34,090 nt of DNA from Asaia bogorensis (GCA_945861095.1 CAMATI010000021.1:1-34090), one strand, 5' to 3'. Positions 24,747 through 33,316 are shown, numbered from the stretch's first letter. Made by a program: numbers and translations. The notes: generated from the letters alone by a model not told the origin.

Positions 24747-25186
24747 GGGGAGGGCTCCTCGTGGCAAAGCAGATGCCCATGGTGCAGTGCAACGTGCGTG
24801 CCAGAATAAGGGCCGAAAGAGCGCAAGGCAGGCATGCCAATATGACTAATAAATATGCATAATGGTCTTTTGCACCATCAATGAGCAAAATAAGGGCGTA
24901 TCTGATGGCCATCACGCATGATTGCTGGAATATGCAGCGTGGTCGGAGGCGCGGCCCTACGCATGCCGTGGTTGCGTGCAGCGTCGCGATGCCAAAATCG
25001 TCTGCCCCCCGACCGCTATCGGCATGTCAATTCCGATCAAGCGCCTGAAGTCGGACCATTCCAGAACCCGAGACATTCGGACGGCACGGTGGAAACCGGG
25101 CAAGGTGGCGGCATTGGCGTCGCGGGTGCTGATGTGCTTGGCTACCGCTCAATGCAACAACGGCTCGTTTGAATGGGAGGTTAGCC
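24747..25186. promoter_or_regulatory. Divergent control region between importer operon and dioxygenase gene
   Basis: No gene is evident in these 440 bases. The stretch 24840-24900 is clearly AT-rich (TAATAAATATGCATAATGG) and contains a small inverted repeat, ATGGT...ACCAT (24862-24878), which could be an operator. It is the natural place for the leftward importer promoter. The rightward dioxygenase gene has its ribosome-binding site GGGAGG at about 25175-25180. The exact promoter boxes are not assignable. Confidence 0.5.
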
Positions 25187-26077
25187 ATGACATTGTCCAT
25201 CCGCGCGATCGATCCCGTGTCTCGTCCATTTTTCGCCGGCGAGGTGTCTGGAATCGACATCACAAAGCCGCTCACCGGGGAGCAGGCGATCCAGATAGAG
25301 AAGGGCATGGACGAATTCGGCGTCCTGGTCTTCCACGATCAGCGCCTGACCGATGAAGCCCAGATGGCGTTTTCCCGCAATTTCGGAGAACTCGAACTCG
25401 CCACCAACAATCTGCGCGATGGCAAGGACCAGCGCCTGGGCGCGCATATCGCCGATATTTCGAACCTCGACGCCAACAACAACGTGCTGGCGCGGGAAAA
25501 TCGGCGCCGGCTGTTCAGCCTCGGCACAAGGCTGTGGCATTCCGACAGCTCGTTCAAGGTCGTGCCGGCGAAATACTCTCTGCTGTCGGCCCGCATCATT
25601 CCGTCGCAGGGCGGCAACACGGAATTTGCCGACATGCGGGCCGCTTATGACACGTTGGACGACGAAGCCAAGGCCGAATGCGAGGGCCTGGTGTGCGAGC
25701 ACAGCCAGTTGTTCTCCCGCGCCCAGATCGGCTTCGGCGATTTTACGGATGAGGAACGCCGGCAGTTCGCCCCAGTGCTACAGCGCCTGATTAGGCGGCA
25801 TCCGTCGACGGGGCGCAAGTCGCTCTATCTTGCGTCGCATGCTGGAACGATTGTCGGATGGCCGGTCCCGGAGGCCCGCGCCTTCCTGCGCGATCTGATC
25901 GAGCACGCGACGCAGCGCAAATTCGTCTACGCGCATGAATGGAAGGTGTTCGACCTGGTGGTATGGGACAATCAGGCAACCATGCACCGATCCCGCCCGT
26001 TCAACGCGAGCGAGCCGCGGGACATGCATCGTACCACGGTCGCGGGCATACGCTCGACCATCGCGGAAGCGGCGTAG
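25187..26077 (+). CDS. TauD/TfdA family 2-oxoglutarate-dependent dioxygenase
   Basis: A 296-residue Fe(II)/2-oxoglutarate dioxygenase. The iron-binding triad is visible as H118 and D120 in LWHSDSSF and H267 in WDNQATMHRSRPF, with R282 in MHRTTV for 2-oxoglutarate. The layout resembles TfdA, which cleaves the ether bond of 2,4-dichlorophenoxyacetate, more than taurine-specific TauD, but the family uses many substrates. The ATG at 25187 has GGGAGG seven bases upstream. It stands alone on the plus strand, next to a leftward SDR gene and near a second TauD-type gene. Confidence 0.92.
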   Translation: MTLSIRAIDPVSRPFFAGEVSGIDITKPLTGEQAIQIEKGMDEFGVLVFHDQRLTDEAQMAFSRNFGELELATNNLRDGKDQRLGAHIADISNLDANNNVLARENRRRLFSLGTRLWHSDSSFKVVPAKYSLLSARIIPSQGGNTEFADMRAAYDTLDDEAKAECEGLVCEHSQLFSRAQIGFGDFTDEERRQFAPVLQRLIRRHPSTGRKSLYLASHAGTIVGWPVPEARAFLRDLIEHATQRKFVYAHEWKVFDLVVWDNQATMHRSRPFNASEPRDMHRTTVAGIRSTIAEAA

Positions 26078-26090
26078 AGTTCCGCCCCAA

Positions 26091-26210
26091 ACCCCGCGAG
26101 GGGCTTTGCCCCCTTTCACCCCTGACCCAATGGATCGCGGTCCAGGGGCCGTAGCCCCTGGTGGGTTCGAAGGGCGAAGCCCTCGCGGGGCGACCGGGGC
26201 GGAGCCCCGA
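26091..26210. repeat. GGGGC-rich palindromic intergenic element
   Basis: Between convergent genes. Left end CCCCGCGAGGGGCTTTGCCC (from 26092) is the inverted copy of GGGCGAAGCCCTCGCGGGG (26172-26190). Further small hairpins lie inside (AGGGGCCGTAGCCCCT near 26143) and at the right (CGGGGCGGAGCCCCG near 26195). Such GC-rich multi-hairpin elements are familiar from Acetobacteraceae genomes and probably act as terminators. Confidence 0.8.
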
Positions 26211-26218
26211 AGCCCGCG

Positions 26219-27145
26219 TCAGCCCTCGTCTGGAGGCGCCACGTTGGGAATACCGGCCATCAGCGACGCTGGCACCGTCTCGATCAGTTCGTTGACCGAG
26301 AACATGCCGTCGTCGGTGTATTTGTAGATGGCCTTTGCCTCCTCCCCATACTGATAGGTATGGATCATCGACCGTTCCGCGTGGAACAACTGGCCGTTCA
26401 CATCGCGGGATTCCTCGGTGCAGAGATAGGCGACCATCGGTGCGACGAATTCCGGCCCCGGCATCGCCATCCGTGATTCATACTGTGCCTGGGTCAGCAG
26501 GCCACGCTCCACCCGCCGCTTCCAGCCGGCGATCACCGCGTCGTTCACGGTCATGCGGGTCGCCGCCATCGGGCACATCGCATTGGCGGTGATGCCGTAA
26601 CGGCCCGCTTCCCGCGCAATGGAACGCGTCAGGCCGATGATGCCCGCCTTCGCCGCGGCATAGTTGCACTGACCGACCGATCCCTTGAACGCATCGGACG
26701 AGAAATTCACGATCCGGCCATAACGCGCGCCACGCATCACCTTGATGGCATGGTGGCACATGTTCCAATGCCCCTTCAGATGGACGGATACCACCTGGTC
26801 GAAGTCGTCCTCGGTCATGTTCCAGATCATGCGCTCCCGCAGCATGCCCGCGACATTGACCACGAAATCGATCTTCCCATAGGTGTCGACGCACTGCGCG
26901 ACCATCCGCCCCGCGCCCGCATAATCCGACACCGAGGAATAATTCGCGCTTGCTCGGCCTTGCAATCCTTCGATTTCGGCGACCACCGCGTCCGCGGGCT
27001 TTTCTTCGGTTTCCTCGCCGCCACGCCCGAAACCCGGATCGTTGACGATAACGCTGGCGCCCTCTTTCGCCAGCAACATCGCGACCGCGCGACCGATCCC
27101 GCGGCCGGCACCTGTCACGATTCCGGCCTTTCCGCTCATGTTCAT
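26219..27145 (-). CDS. SDR family NAD(P)-dependent dehydrogenase
   Basis: A 308-residue short-chain dehydrogenase, about 50 residues longer than the classical type. The cofactor motif TGAGRGIGRA spans 11-20; NVAG is at 97-100; the catalytic serine is near 150, with Y162 and K166 in NYAAAKAG. A polar insertion around 38-50 and a C-terminal extension with FHAERSMIHTYQYGEE resemble hydroxyacyl-CoA dehydrogenase-like SDRs, so a CoA-thioester or similar substrate is plausible. The ATG at 27145 follows AAAGGA. It lies downstream of the second dioxygenase gene on the same strand. Confidence 0.9.
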   Translation of the reverse strand: MNMSGKAGIVTGAGRGIGRAVAMLLAKEGASVIVNDPGFGRGGEETEEKPADAVVAEIEGLQGRASANYSSVSDYAGAGRMVAQCVDTYGKIDFVVNVAGMLRERMIWNMTEDDFDQVVSVHLKGHWNMCHHAIKVMRGARYGRIVNFSSDAFKGSVGQCNYAAAKAGIIGLTRSIAREAGRYGITANAMCPMAATRMTVNDAVIAGWKRRVERGLLTQAQYESRMAMPGPEFVAPMVAYLCTEESRDVNGQLFHAERSMIHTYQYGEEAKAIYKYTDDGMFSVNELIETVPASLMAGIPNVAPPDEG

Positions 27146-27342
27146 GGCGTTTCCTTTCAATTATGGTCCGTCACGTGGGACGGCGCGTATTTCAGCATGG
27201 GTGCCGGCCTACCGCAAATGCATCGGACGAGACGAACGGATCGGCCGCGGCAAATCGAATATGCGTTGCGTGTGGGGGATCACGGTCCTGGGAGAACGCG
27301 GCATCGGTTGGCGAACCGGTGCGCCGCCGGGCTGGTCGGACC

Positions 27343-28185
27343 CTAGGCAGGCGGATCCCCCGCCAGTTGCACGCGTCGCATCACCCGGTGGAACGGGCCC
27401 GTGTCGTTCAACGCGGCATGCTGTGCACAGCGATTGTCCCAGAACGCCAGGGATCCGGTTTCCCAGCGGAACCGACAGGTGAACTCCGGCCGGTGACTGT
27501 GCTCATACAGATAATCCGCCAGGCCGTCGCTTTCGGCCACGCTCATCCCGTCGAAATGCAGCATCAACGGGCGGACGATATAGAGCGCCTTGCGGCCGGT
27601 CTCCGGATGCGTCCGCACCACCGGGTGCACACCCTCCGAATGGTGGAATCCCGCGTCCTCCCGAGATTTGGTGGCGCTTTGCGCGTTGCGCCCAACGGTG
27701 GAGCCGGCGACCCGCGTGTCGCTGTAGACGGCCCGAACCCCTTCCAGCATGCGCTGCATCGCCGGCGACAGAGCCTCATAGGCCAGATATTGGTTGGCAA
27801 ACAGCGTGTCTCCACCGTAGGGCGGTATATCCTCTCCGTACAGTAGAGACGCCATGGGCGGTGCGGCAACGGCCGGCGTGTCGGAATGCCAGCCCTCCCC
27901 CACGATCCGCGTGTCGCCCGGCGCTCGGCGGATGACGATCACATCCGGATCGCCTTCGGACAGAAAATAGGGGTGACGAAAAAACGTGCCGAACTGGCCG
28001 GCGAAGCCTTTCAGGCCTGCCTCGTCCAACCGCTGCCCGCGAAAGAAGATCACGCCGTGTTCCAGCAGCAACGAACGGATCGCGGCAATGGTGGATCCCG
28101 CTTGCGGTGCCGCCAGATCGACGCCGTGGATTTCCGCTCCCAGAGCGCCGGCGATGCGGCGGACCTCGAGATTCAGTTGCGCCAT
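27343..28185 (-). CDS. TauD/TfdA family dioxygenase (second copy)
   Basis: A 280-residue Fe(II)/2-oxoglutarate dioxygenase. The iron ligands are H100 and D102 in GWHSDTPA and H256 in WDNRCAQHAAL; the C-terminal FHRVMRRVQL supplies the 2-oxoglutarate arginine. It resembles TauD more closely than the copy at 25187, with which it shares the fold but little sequence, so they are not recent duplicates. AAGGGA precedes the ATG at 28185. The gene is divergent from the HCCA-isomerase-like operon. Confidence 0.93.
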   Translation of the reverse strand: MAQLNLEVRRIAGALGAEIHGVDLAAPQAGSTIAAIRSLLLEHGVIFFRGQRLDEAGLKGFAGQFGTFFRHPYFLSEGDPDVIVIRRAPGDTRIVGEGWHSDTPAVAAPPMASLLYGEDIPPYGGDTLFANQYLAYEALSPAMQRMLEGVRAVYSDTRVAGSTVGRNAQSATKSREDAGFHHSEGVHPVVRTHPETGRKALYIVRPLMLHFDGMSVAESDGLADYLYEHSHRPEFTCRFRWETGSLAFWDNRCAQHAALNDTGPFHRVMRRVQLAGDPPA

Positions 28186-28419
28186 GGCCGTTTCCCTTTG
28201 CCCATGGGATCGATGCTGATGGCGGCCCGGAAGGGTGTCAAGCGACACAAAGGGGCGTCACCAGGGAAGCGCGTCATGTATCCCCCGAAGCAGCCAACTT
28301 CGATGATTGGGCACCGCGGTTGGTCGGATTATCGCCGCCGCGACAGCCCCCGCTTTCCAACGCCCTTGCCCAGATCGTCCGCCTCCATCAGGATCACGCC
28401 CGATCGAGAGAGGAACAAC
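28186..28419. promoter_or_regulatory. Divergent intergenic region with a short palindrome
   Basis: These 234 bases separate the leftward dioxygenase and the rightward catabolic operon, so both promoters must lie here or nearby. A perfect inverted repeat GTGTC-AAGC-GACAC at 28235-28248 is a candidate regulator site. No regulator gene is present in the neighbourhood. GAGAGAGGAAC precedes the operon's first ATG. Confidence 0.35.
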
Positions 28420-29025
28420 ATGGCCCTGCATATCGACTACTACGCGTCGCTCAATTCGCCGTGGACGCATCTGGGCGCGGCCCGGATTGAGGCGATGGCC
28501 ATGGCCGCTGGCGCCACCATGCGCATCTGGCCGGTCGATTTCGGCACCATTTTCCCGGCCTCCGGTGGTCTGCCGCTGCCGAAGCGCGCCCCGCAACGCC
28601 AAGCCTACCGGTTGCAGGAACTGCGGCGCTGGCGCGACCACCTGGGCATCCCGATCAACATCCAGCCCAAGCACTTCCCGTCACCCGAGGGACCGGCTTC
28701 GAGTTGCGTCATTGGCCTGCGCGAAACCATGGGCGATCAGCCGGCGATCCGACTGGCGCATCTGGTGCTGAAAGCGGTCTGGCAGCAGGAAAAGAACACC
28801 GGCGACACGGACACGCTGATCGGCCTGATCCGCGAAGCCGGCCTGGACCCGGACAAGGTGATGCCGTTCGCGGACGATCCGAAATGGGCCGAAATGCGGG
28901 CCACGGATAGCAAGGCCGCGCTCGACCGTGGCGTGTTCGGCGCCCCCAGCTACGTGATAGGCGACGAGATATTCTGGGGTCAGGACCGCCTGGAATTCGT
29001 CCAGCGCCGATTGGCGAGGGGCTGA
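28420..29025 (+). CDS. 2-hydroxychromene-2-carboxylate isomerase-like (DsbA-fold) protein
   Basis: A 201-residue protein of the HCCA isomerase / GST-kappa group. SLNSPWTHLGA at 10-20 carries the serine (S13) that binds glutathione in the Pseudomonas enzyme, in place of the CxxC of DsbA. The C-terminal RGVFGAPSYVIGDEIFWGQDRL is the family signature. The naphthalene-pathway enzyme isomerises a chromene to a benzalpyruvate using glutathione; the substrate here is unknown. It is the first gene of a tightly packed operon and ends six bases before the next start. Confidence 0.92.
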   Translation: MALHIDYYASLNSPWTHLGAARIEAMAMAAGATMRIWPVDFGTIFPASGGLPLPKRAPQRQAYRLQELRRWRDHLGIPINIQPKHFPSPEGPASSCVIGLRETMGDQPAIRLAHLVLKAVWQQEKNTGDTDTLIGLIREAGLDPDKVMPFADDPKWAEMRATDSKAALDRGVFGAPSYVIGDEIFWGQDRLEFVQRRLARG

Positions 29026-29031
29026 TCGGCC

Positions 29032-29790
29032 ATGCGCGGTCTGCCTGATCGACGAATCATCCTGACCGGCGGCGCCAGCGGAATCGGTCGCGCCGCCACG
29101 GTTCGGCTGGCCGAAGAAGGGTGCGTGGTCGGGATTTTCGACCTGAACCTGGATGGTGCGCGGGAAACCGCCGCGCTGTGTCCGGCCGGTCGGGTCAGTG
29201 CATACAAGGTCGATATCGCCGACCGGGATCAGGTGACCCAGGCGATGGCGGAATTCGAACGCGACCGCGGCCCGACCGAGGGCCTGGCCAATGTCGCTGG
29301 CTGGGACGTGCCGATCAACTTCCTCGATACCGATGAGCCGTTCTGGGACAAGGTGATCCGAATCAACCTGCGTGGACCGCTTGTCATGCACCATGTCGTG
29401 GCGCGCGGCATGGCGGCACGCGGTTTCGGACGGGTGGTGAACGTGTCATCCGACGCCGGCCGGGTCGGATCGTCGGGCGAGTCCGTCTATGCGGCCTGCA
29501 AGGGCGGCATCATCGCTTTTACCAAGACATTGGCCCGCGAACTGGCTCGCAAGGGCGTGACGCTCAACGTGCTGTGCCCAGGCCCCACCGACACGCCTCT
29601 GTTCGATAATTTCCAGGCATCCTCGCCCGCCGGGAACAAGATCGGTGAGGCGATGGCGCGGGCGATTCCGCTGAAACGCATCGGCCAGCCGAACGACTAT
29701 GCCGGTATGATCGCGTTCCTGCTGTCCGACGACGCCGCCTATATGACCGGCCAGACGATCAGCGTCTCGGGCGGGTTGACGATGGTATAG
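29032..29790 (+). CDS. SDR dehydrogenase similar to BadH
   Basis: A 252-residue classical SDR. The cofactor site is TGGASGIGR (12-20) with D37 in IFDLNL suggesting NAD+; the catalytic residues are serine near 140, Y153 and K157 in VYAACKGG. It resembles BadH, 2-hydroxycyclohexanecarboxyl-CoA dehydrogenase of Rhodopseudomonas, along the whole length, including SSDAGRVGSSGESVYAACKG, NVLCPGPTDTPL and the C-terminal SVSGGLTM. A ring-hydroxyacyl-CoA substrate is therefore plausible but not shown. The next gene starts 18 bases later. Confidence 0.92.
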   Translation: MRGLPDRRIILTGGASGIGRAATVRLAEEGCVVGIFDLNLDGARETAALCPAGRVSAYKVDIADRDQVTQAMAEFERDRGPTEGLANVAGWDVPINFLDTDEPFWDKVIRINLRGPLVMHHVVARGMAARGFGRVVNVSSDAGRVGSSGESVYAACKGGIIAFTKTLARELARKGVTLNVLCPGPTDTPLFDNFQASSPAGNKIGEAMARAIPLKRIGQPNDYAGMIAFLLSDDAAYMTGQTISVSGGLTMV

Positions 29791-29808
29791 GCGAGGGAAG
29801 TATCGACC

Positions 29809-30855
29809 ATGCGCGTCTTCACCATCCTGCCGCTGCGTCACTGGCGCGATGCCGCCCCCGCCGCCCGTTCGGCCGAAGCCGCCGGGTTCGATGCCGTCAT
29901 GACGGTCGAGCTTGGCCACGACGTGTTTGCCCCACTGGCCTTCGCCGCCCTGGCGACCGAGCGGGTGGAACTGACCCCGTCCGTCGCGGTGGCCTTCCCG
30001 CGCAGCCCGACGGTGCTTGCCAGTCAGGCGTGGGACCTGCACGCCAACTCCGGCGGGCGCTTCGTGCTGGGTCTCGGCAGCCAGGTGAAGGGCCATAACG
30101 AGCGCCGCTTCGGCATTCCCTGGACCGCCCCGGCGCCGCGGATGCGCGACTATATCCTGGCCTTGCGGGCCATCTGGCGTGCCTGGGAAACTGGTGGAAA
30201 GCTCGCCTTTGACAGCCCGCACTACAAGCTATCCCTCATGACGCCGGATTTCTCGCCGGAGCCGACCGGGCTGCCGATGATCCCGATCACGATCGCCGCG
30301 GTCGGCGAAGGCATGCTGCGGGTTGCCGGTCAGGTGGCGGACGGGGTTCGGCTGCATCCGATCTGCTCGCGGCTTTATCTGGAGCAGGTCTGCATGCCGC
30401 AAATGCTGGAAGGCATGCGGCGCAGCGGACGCGACCGCGCCAATTTCGACGTGCATGGCGGCGGGTTTGTCTGCACCGGCCCGGACCAGGCAACCGTGGC
30501 TGCCGAGATGGACAAGGTTCGGCGTCGGATTGGCTTCTATGGCTCGACCCGCACCTATCTGCCGATCCTGGACCTGCATGGGCTGCGCGATCTGGGCCTG
30601 AAACTGCACCGCATGTCGGTCGAGGGGCGTTGGAACGACATGGCGGCGGAAATCCCGGACGACGTGGTGCGCATCTTCGCGGCCTGCGGCACGTTCGCGG
30701 AACTGCCACGCGCCGTCGAGGCACGGTTCGGCGGCGTGGCCGACTCGATCGACATCCACTTTCCAGCGGACACCCCAGTGGGGTTGGCGAAAGAACTCGT
30801 CACCGACATCCAACGCATCCCGCATGATTTCGCGGGCTTCAATACGAACTGGTAG
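29809..30855 (+). CDS. Luciferase-like (LLM class) flavin/F420 oxidoreductase
   Basis: A 348-residue TIM-barrel protein of the bacterial luciferase-like superfamily, close to the group described as probable F420-dependent oxidoreductases (TIGR03617 type). Family segments are SAEAAGFDAVMTVELGHDVF, LTPSVAVAFPRSPTVLA, RFVLGLGSQVKGHNERRFG and IPITIAAVGEGMLRVAGQVADGV. Whether it uses F420 or FMN cannot be read; F420 synthesis genes are not in the window. In actinobacterial steroid and lipid pathways such proteins sit beside paired acyl-CoA dehydrogenases, as here. Confidence 0.9.
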   Translation: MRVFTILPLRHWRDAAPAARSAEAAGFDAVMTVELGHDVFAPLAFAALATERVELTPSVAVAFPRSPTVLASQAWDLHANSGGRFVLGLGSQVKGHNERRFGIPWTAPAPRMRDYILALRAIWRAWETGGKLAFDSPHYKLSLMTPDFSPEPTGLPMIPITIAAVGEGMLRVAGQVADGVRLHPICSRLYLEQVCMPQMLEGMRRSGRDRANFDVHGGGFVCTGPDQATVAAEMDKVRRRIGFYGSTRTYLPILDLHGLRDLGLKLHRMSVEGRWNDMAAEIPDDVVRIFAACGTFAELPRAVEARFGGVADSIDIHFPADTPVGLAKELVTDIQRIPHDFAGFNTNW

Positions 30856-30867
30856 GGAGAAACGACA

Positions 30868-32016
30868 ATGGCGACACCGATGTTCCGGTTCGACCCGGTC
30901 GAACTGCCGCCCGAGGCTCAGACGCTTCGGATGGAAGTGCGAGAATTCATCAAGGAACACGAACACCTGATGGGATTCTCCAAGGGCGAGTTCAACCGCG
31001 ATTTCAGCCGAGCGATGGGGAAGAAAGGCTGGATCGGGATGACGTGGCCGAAACAATATGGCGGCCATGAACGTAGCGCGTTCGAGCGTTATGTCATCAT
31101 CGAGGAGATGCTGGTGGCCGGCGCGCCGTTGTCCGCGCATTACACCGGCGACCGCCAGAGCGGTCCATCCATCCTGCGCTATGGCACCGAGGAGCAGAAG
31201 CAGACCTTCGTGCCGAGACTCGCCGCCGGCGAGATGACTTTCTGCATCGGCATGAGCGAGCCGAACTCCGGTTCCGACCTTGCCGGCACCCGCACCCGCG
31301 CGGTGAAGGTCGATGGCGGCTATAAGATCAACGGGTCCAAGCTGTGGACCTCGGGCGCGCATCGCGCCGACTACGCGATCCTGTTCTGCAAGATGGCGCA
31401 GGAAGGCCAGCAGGATGTCGATCGGCATGCGGGGGGCACGCAATTCCTGCTCGACCTGAAAGCGCCCGGCATCGATATCCGCCCGGTGATCAATCTGCTC
31501 GGCGAACACCACTTCAACGAAATATTTCTCACCGACGTCTTCATCCCGGATAATCGGCTGTTGGGCAAGGAAGGCAACGGCTGGAACCAGGTGACCGGGG
31601 AGCTTGCCTTCGAGCGTAGCGCGCCCGACCGCTTCCTGGTGTTGTTCCAGATGCTGCGGGAGATGGTCCGGATGGCCGGGCCGAACCCGGACAAGGCGAC
31701 CGCGGCGGCGCTGGGAAAACTGATTTCGCAACTCGGCACCTTGCGCAACATGTCGGTGTCGATCGCCGGGATGTTGCAGGAAGGCGAGAACCCGAACAAC
31801 GAAGCCGCCGTCGTGAAAGACCTGGGCACGCGATATGAGCAGGACATTCCGGTCGTGGCGCGCCAGTTGTTCCAGACGGAACCGGAACTGGAGGCGGCGG
31901 ATCTCTATGCCTCGATGATCGCGCGCAGCACGATGAACGCGCCGCGGTTTTCCATCCAGGGCGGCACGCGTGAGATTCTGCGCGGCATCATCGCCCGCGG
32001 TCTGGGCCTTCGGTAA
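30868..32016 (+). CDS. Acyl-CoA dehydrogenase, probable catalytic subunit
   Basis: A 382-residue FAD-dependent acyl-CoA dehydrogenase. Motifs include FCIGMSEPNSGSDL (125-138, FAD/substrate site), KLWTSGAH, and GELAFERS with E249 in the position used as base by isovaleryl-CoA-type and actinobacterial FadE proteins. The C-terminal QGGTREILRGIIARGLGL binds FAD across the subunit interface. A second, shorter dehydrogenase begins 11 bases later. The pair fits the two-subunit (alpha2beta2) enzymes known from steroid side-chain degradation, which oxidise bulky acyl-CoAs. Confidence 0.95.
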   Translation: MATPMFRFDPVELPPEAQTLRMEVREFIKEHEHLMGFSKGEFNRDFSRAMGKKGWIGMTWPKQYGGHERSAFERYVIIEEMLVAGAPLSAHYTGDRQSGPSILRYGTEEQKQTFVPRLAAGEMTFCIGMSEPNSGSDLAGTRTRAVKVDGGYKINGSKLWTSGAHRADYAILFCKMAQEGQQDVDRHAGGTQFLLDLKAPGIDIRPVINLLGEHHFNEIFLTDVFIPDNRLLGKEGNGWNQVTGELAFERSAPDRFLVLFQMLREMVRMAGPNPDKATAAALGKLISQLGTLRNMSVSIAGMLQEGENPNNEAAVVKDLGTRYEQDIPVVARQLFQTEPELEAADLYASMIARSTMNAPRFSIQGGTREILRGIIARGLGLR

Positions 32017-32027
32017 GGAGACGCATC

Positions 32028-33107
32028 ATGGCTATTCGCGACGAAACCCGGATGCTGCTCGAAACCATGGGGCGGCTGTTCGAGGACAAAGCCACCAAGA
32101 AGGCGGCTGACGCCGCTGAAACCGGCACGTTTGCCGCCGATTTGTGGCAGGCAGTGGCGGAAACCGGCGTGCCGCTGGCGGCGCTGCCGGAATCGGCCGG
32201 TGGCGCCGATGCGGAATGGGAGGACCTGTTCTACGTGCTGCGGGTGGCCGGGCGTTTCTCGGCGCCGATCCCGTTGGCGGAAACCATGCTGGCCGGCTGG
32301 GTCGCCGCCAGTGCGGGCCTGGACACGGTCGATGGGCCGATGACGGTCGGGCCGGTGCGCGCGTCCGACGTGCTGACGGTGGAGCGGGACGGCAATGGCT
32401 GGCGGCTGAACGGCACCGCGAGCCGGTTGCCCTATGCCACCAACGCCCAACGCATCATTCTGATCGCGGATGGCCCCGACAGCGAAATGGCCGTGGCCCT
32501 GGATGGCACCGCCGGCGCCGAGGTCTCTCCCGGCAAGAATATCGCCAATGAGGCCCGCGATACGCTGACCTTCAACAACATGCGGCTGGAGGCTGACAAC
32601 GTCCGGCCTCTGGGCGCGGGCGTGTCGCGCGCCGGCCTGTATCTGCGTGGCGCCTTGGCCCGTGCGACGATGATGTCCGGTGCGATCGAGAATACGCTCG
32701 ATCTGGCCTGCACTTATGCTCAGCAGAGGGTGCAGTTCAACCGCCCGATTTCCAAGTTCCAGGCAGTGCAGCAGAACCTGGCGGTGCTGGCCACGCAGAC
32801 GGCGGCGGCGGTGGCCGCTGCCAACATGGGCATCATGTCGCTGTCCAAGGACCAGGAGCGGCAGGAGTTCCTGATCGCCATGGCCAAGACCCGGGTGGGG
32901 GAAGCCGCCACGCTCGCCTGCGAAATTGCCCATCAGGCGCATGGCGCGATTGGCTTTACCAAGGAATACGCGCTGCAACTGTCCACACGGCGGCTGTGGT
33001 CCTGGCGGGAGGAGTTCGGGGCCGATCCCGAATGGGCCGCGAAAGTGGGGAGCTATTTCTGCGGCATCGGTGCCGATGAACTCTGGCCGACCCTGACGGC
33101 GGCGTAG
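32028..33107 (+). CDS. Acyl-CoA dehydrogenase, probable partner subunit
   Basis: A 359-residue protein with the acyl-CoA dehydrogenase fold but more divergent: the middle domain lacks the usual SEPxxGSD segment (it has TASRLPYATNAQRI in that area). The C-terminal helical domain is well kept (RVQFNRPISKFQAVQQNLA, IAHQAHGAIGFTKEYALQ). No ELxFER-type glutamate is visible. This matches the non-catalytic or half-site subunit of heteromeric acyl-CoA dehydrogenases. The ATG follows AAGGAG. It is the last gene of the operon. Confidence 0.93.
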   Translation: MAIRDETRMLLETMGRLFEDKATKKAADAAETGTFAADLWQAVAETGVPLAALPESAGGADAEWEDLFYVLRVAGRFSAPIPLAETMLAGWVAASAGLDTVDGPMTVGPVRASDVLTVERDGNGWRLNGTASRLPYATNAQRIILIADGPDSEMAVALDGTAGAEVSPGKNIANEARDTLTFNNMRLEADNVRPLGAGVSRAGLYLRGALARATMMSGAIENTLDLACTYAQQRVQFNRPISKFQAVQQNLAVLATQTAAAVAAANMGIMSLSKDQERQEFLIAMAKTRVGEAATLACEIAHQAHGAIGFTKEYALQLSTRRLWSWREEFGADPEWAAKVGSYFCGIGADELWPTLTAA

Positions 33108-33161
33108 CCCCAGCGGACCATCACGGTTGGGCTGGTGGTTGGCCGGCCCAACCTCCGCTTG

Positions 33162-33241
33162 CCGTCGTCGCCCGGCTTGACCTGGCAACCATCGCTTCAA
33201 CCGTTGGGGGCGGGTTGCCGGATCAAGCCCGGCACTGACGG
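33162..33241. repeat. Intergenic palindromic element, copy 5
   Basis: Left arm CCGTCGTCGCCCGGCTTGAC (from 33162) and the right arm read on the other strand, CCGTCAGTGCCGGGCTTGAT (to 33241), are imperfect inverted copies, both continuing to GGCAACC. It lies between the convergent acyl-CoA dehydrogenase and LOG genes. Confidence 0.78.
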
Positions 33242-33316
33242 TACGGAGGGAGTTCTATCGGTCGATCGCGTCTGTCATGGCAAGCCGATCGGGTTCGGCA
33301 GCCGGGTCCGAACCAT

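Noticed and set aside
30229..31731. 500-codon minus-strand frame opposite the LLM and acyl-CoA dehydrogenase genes.
   Set aside because: Antisense shadow of high-GC coding sequence with no recognisable domain.
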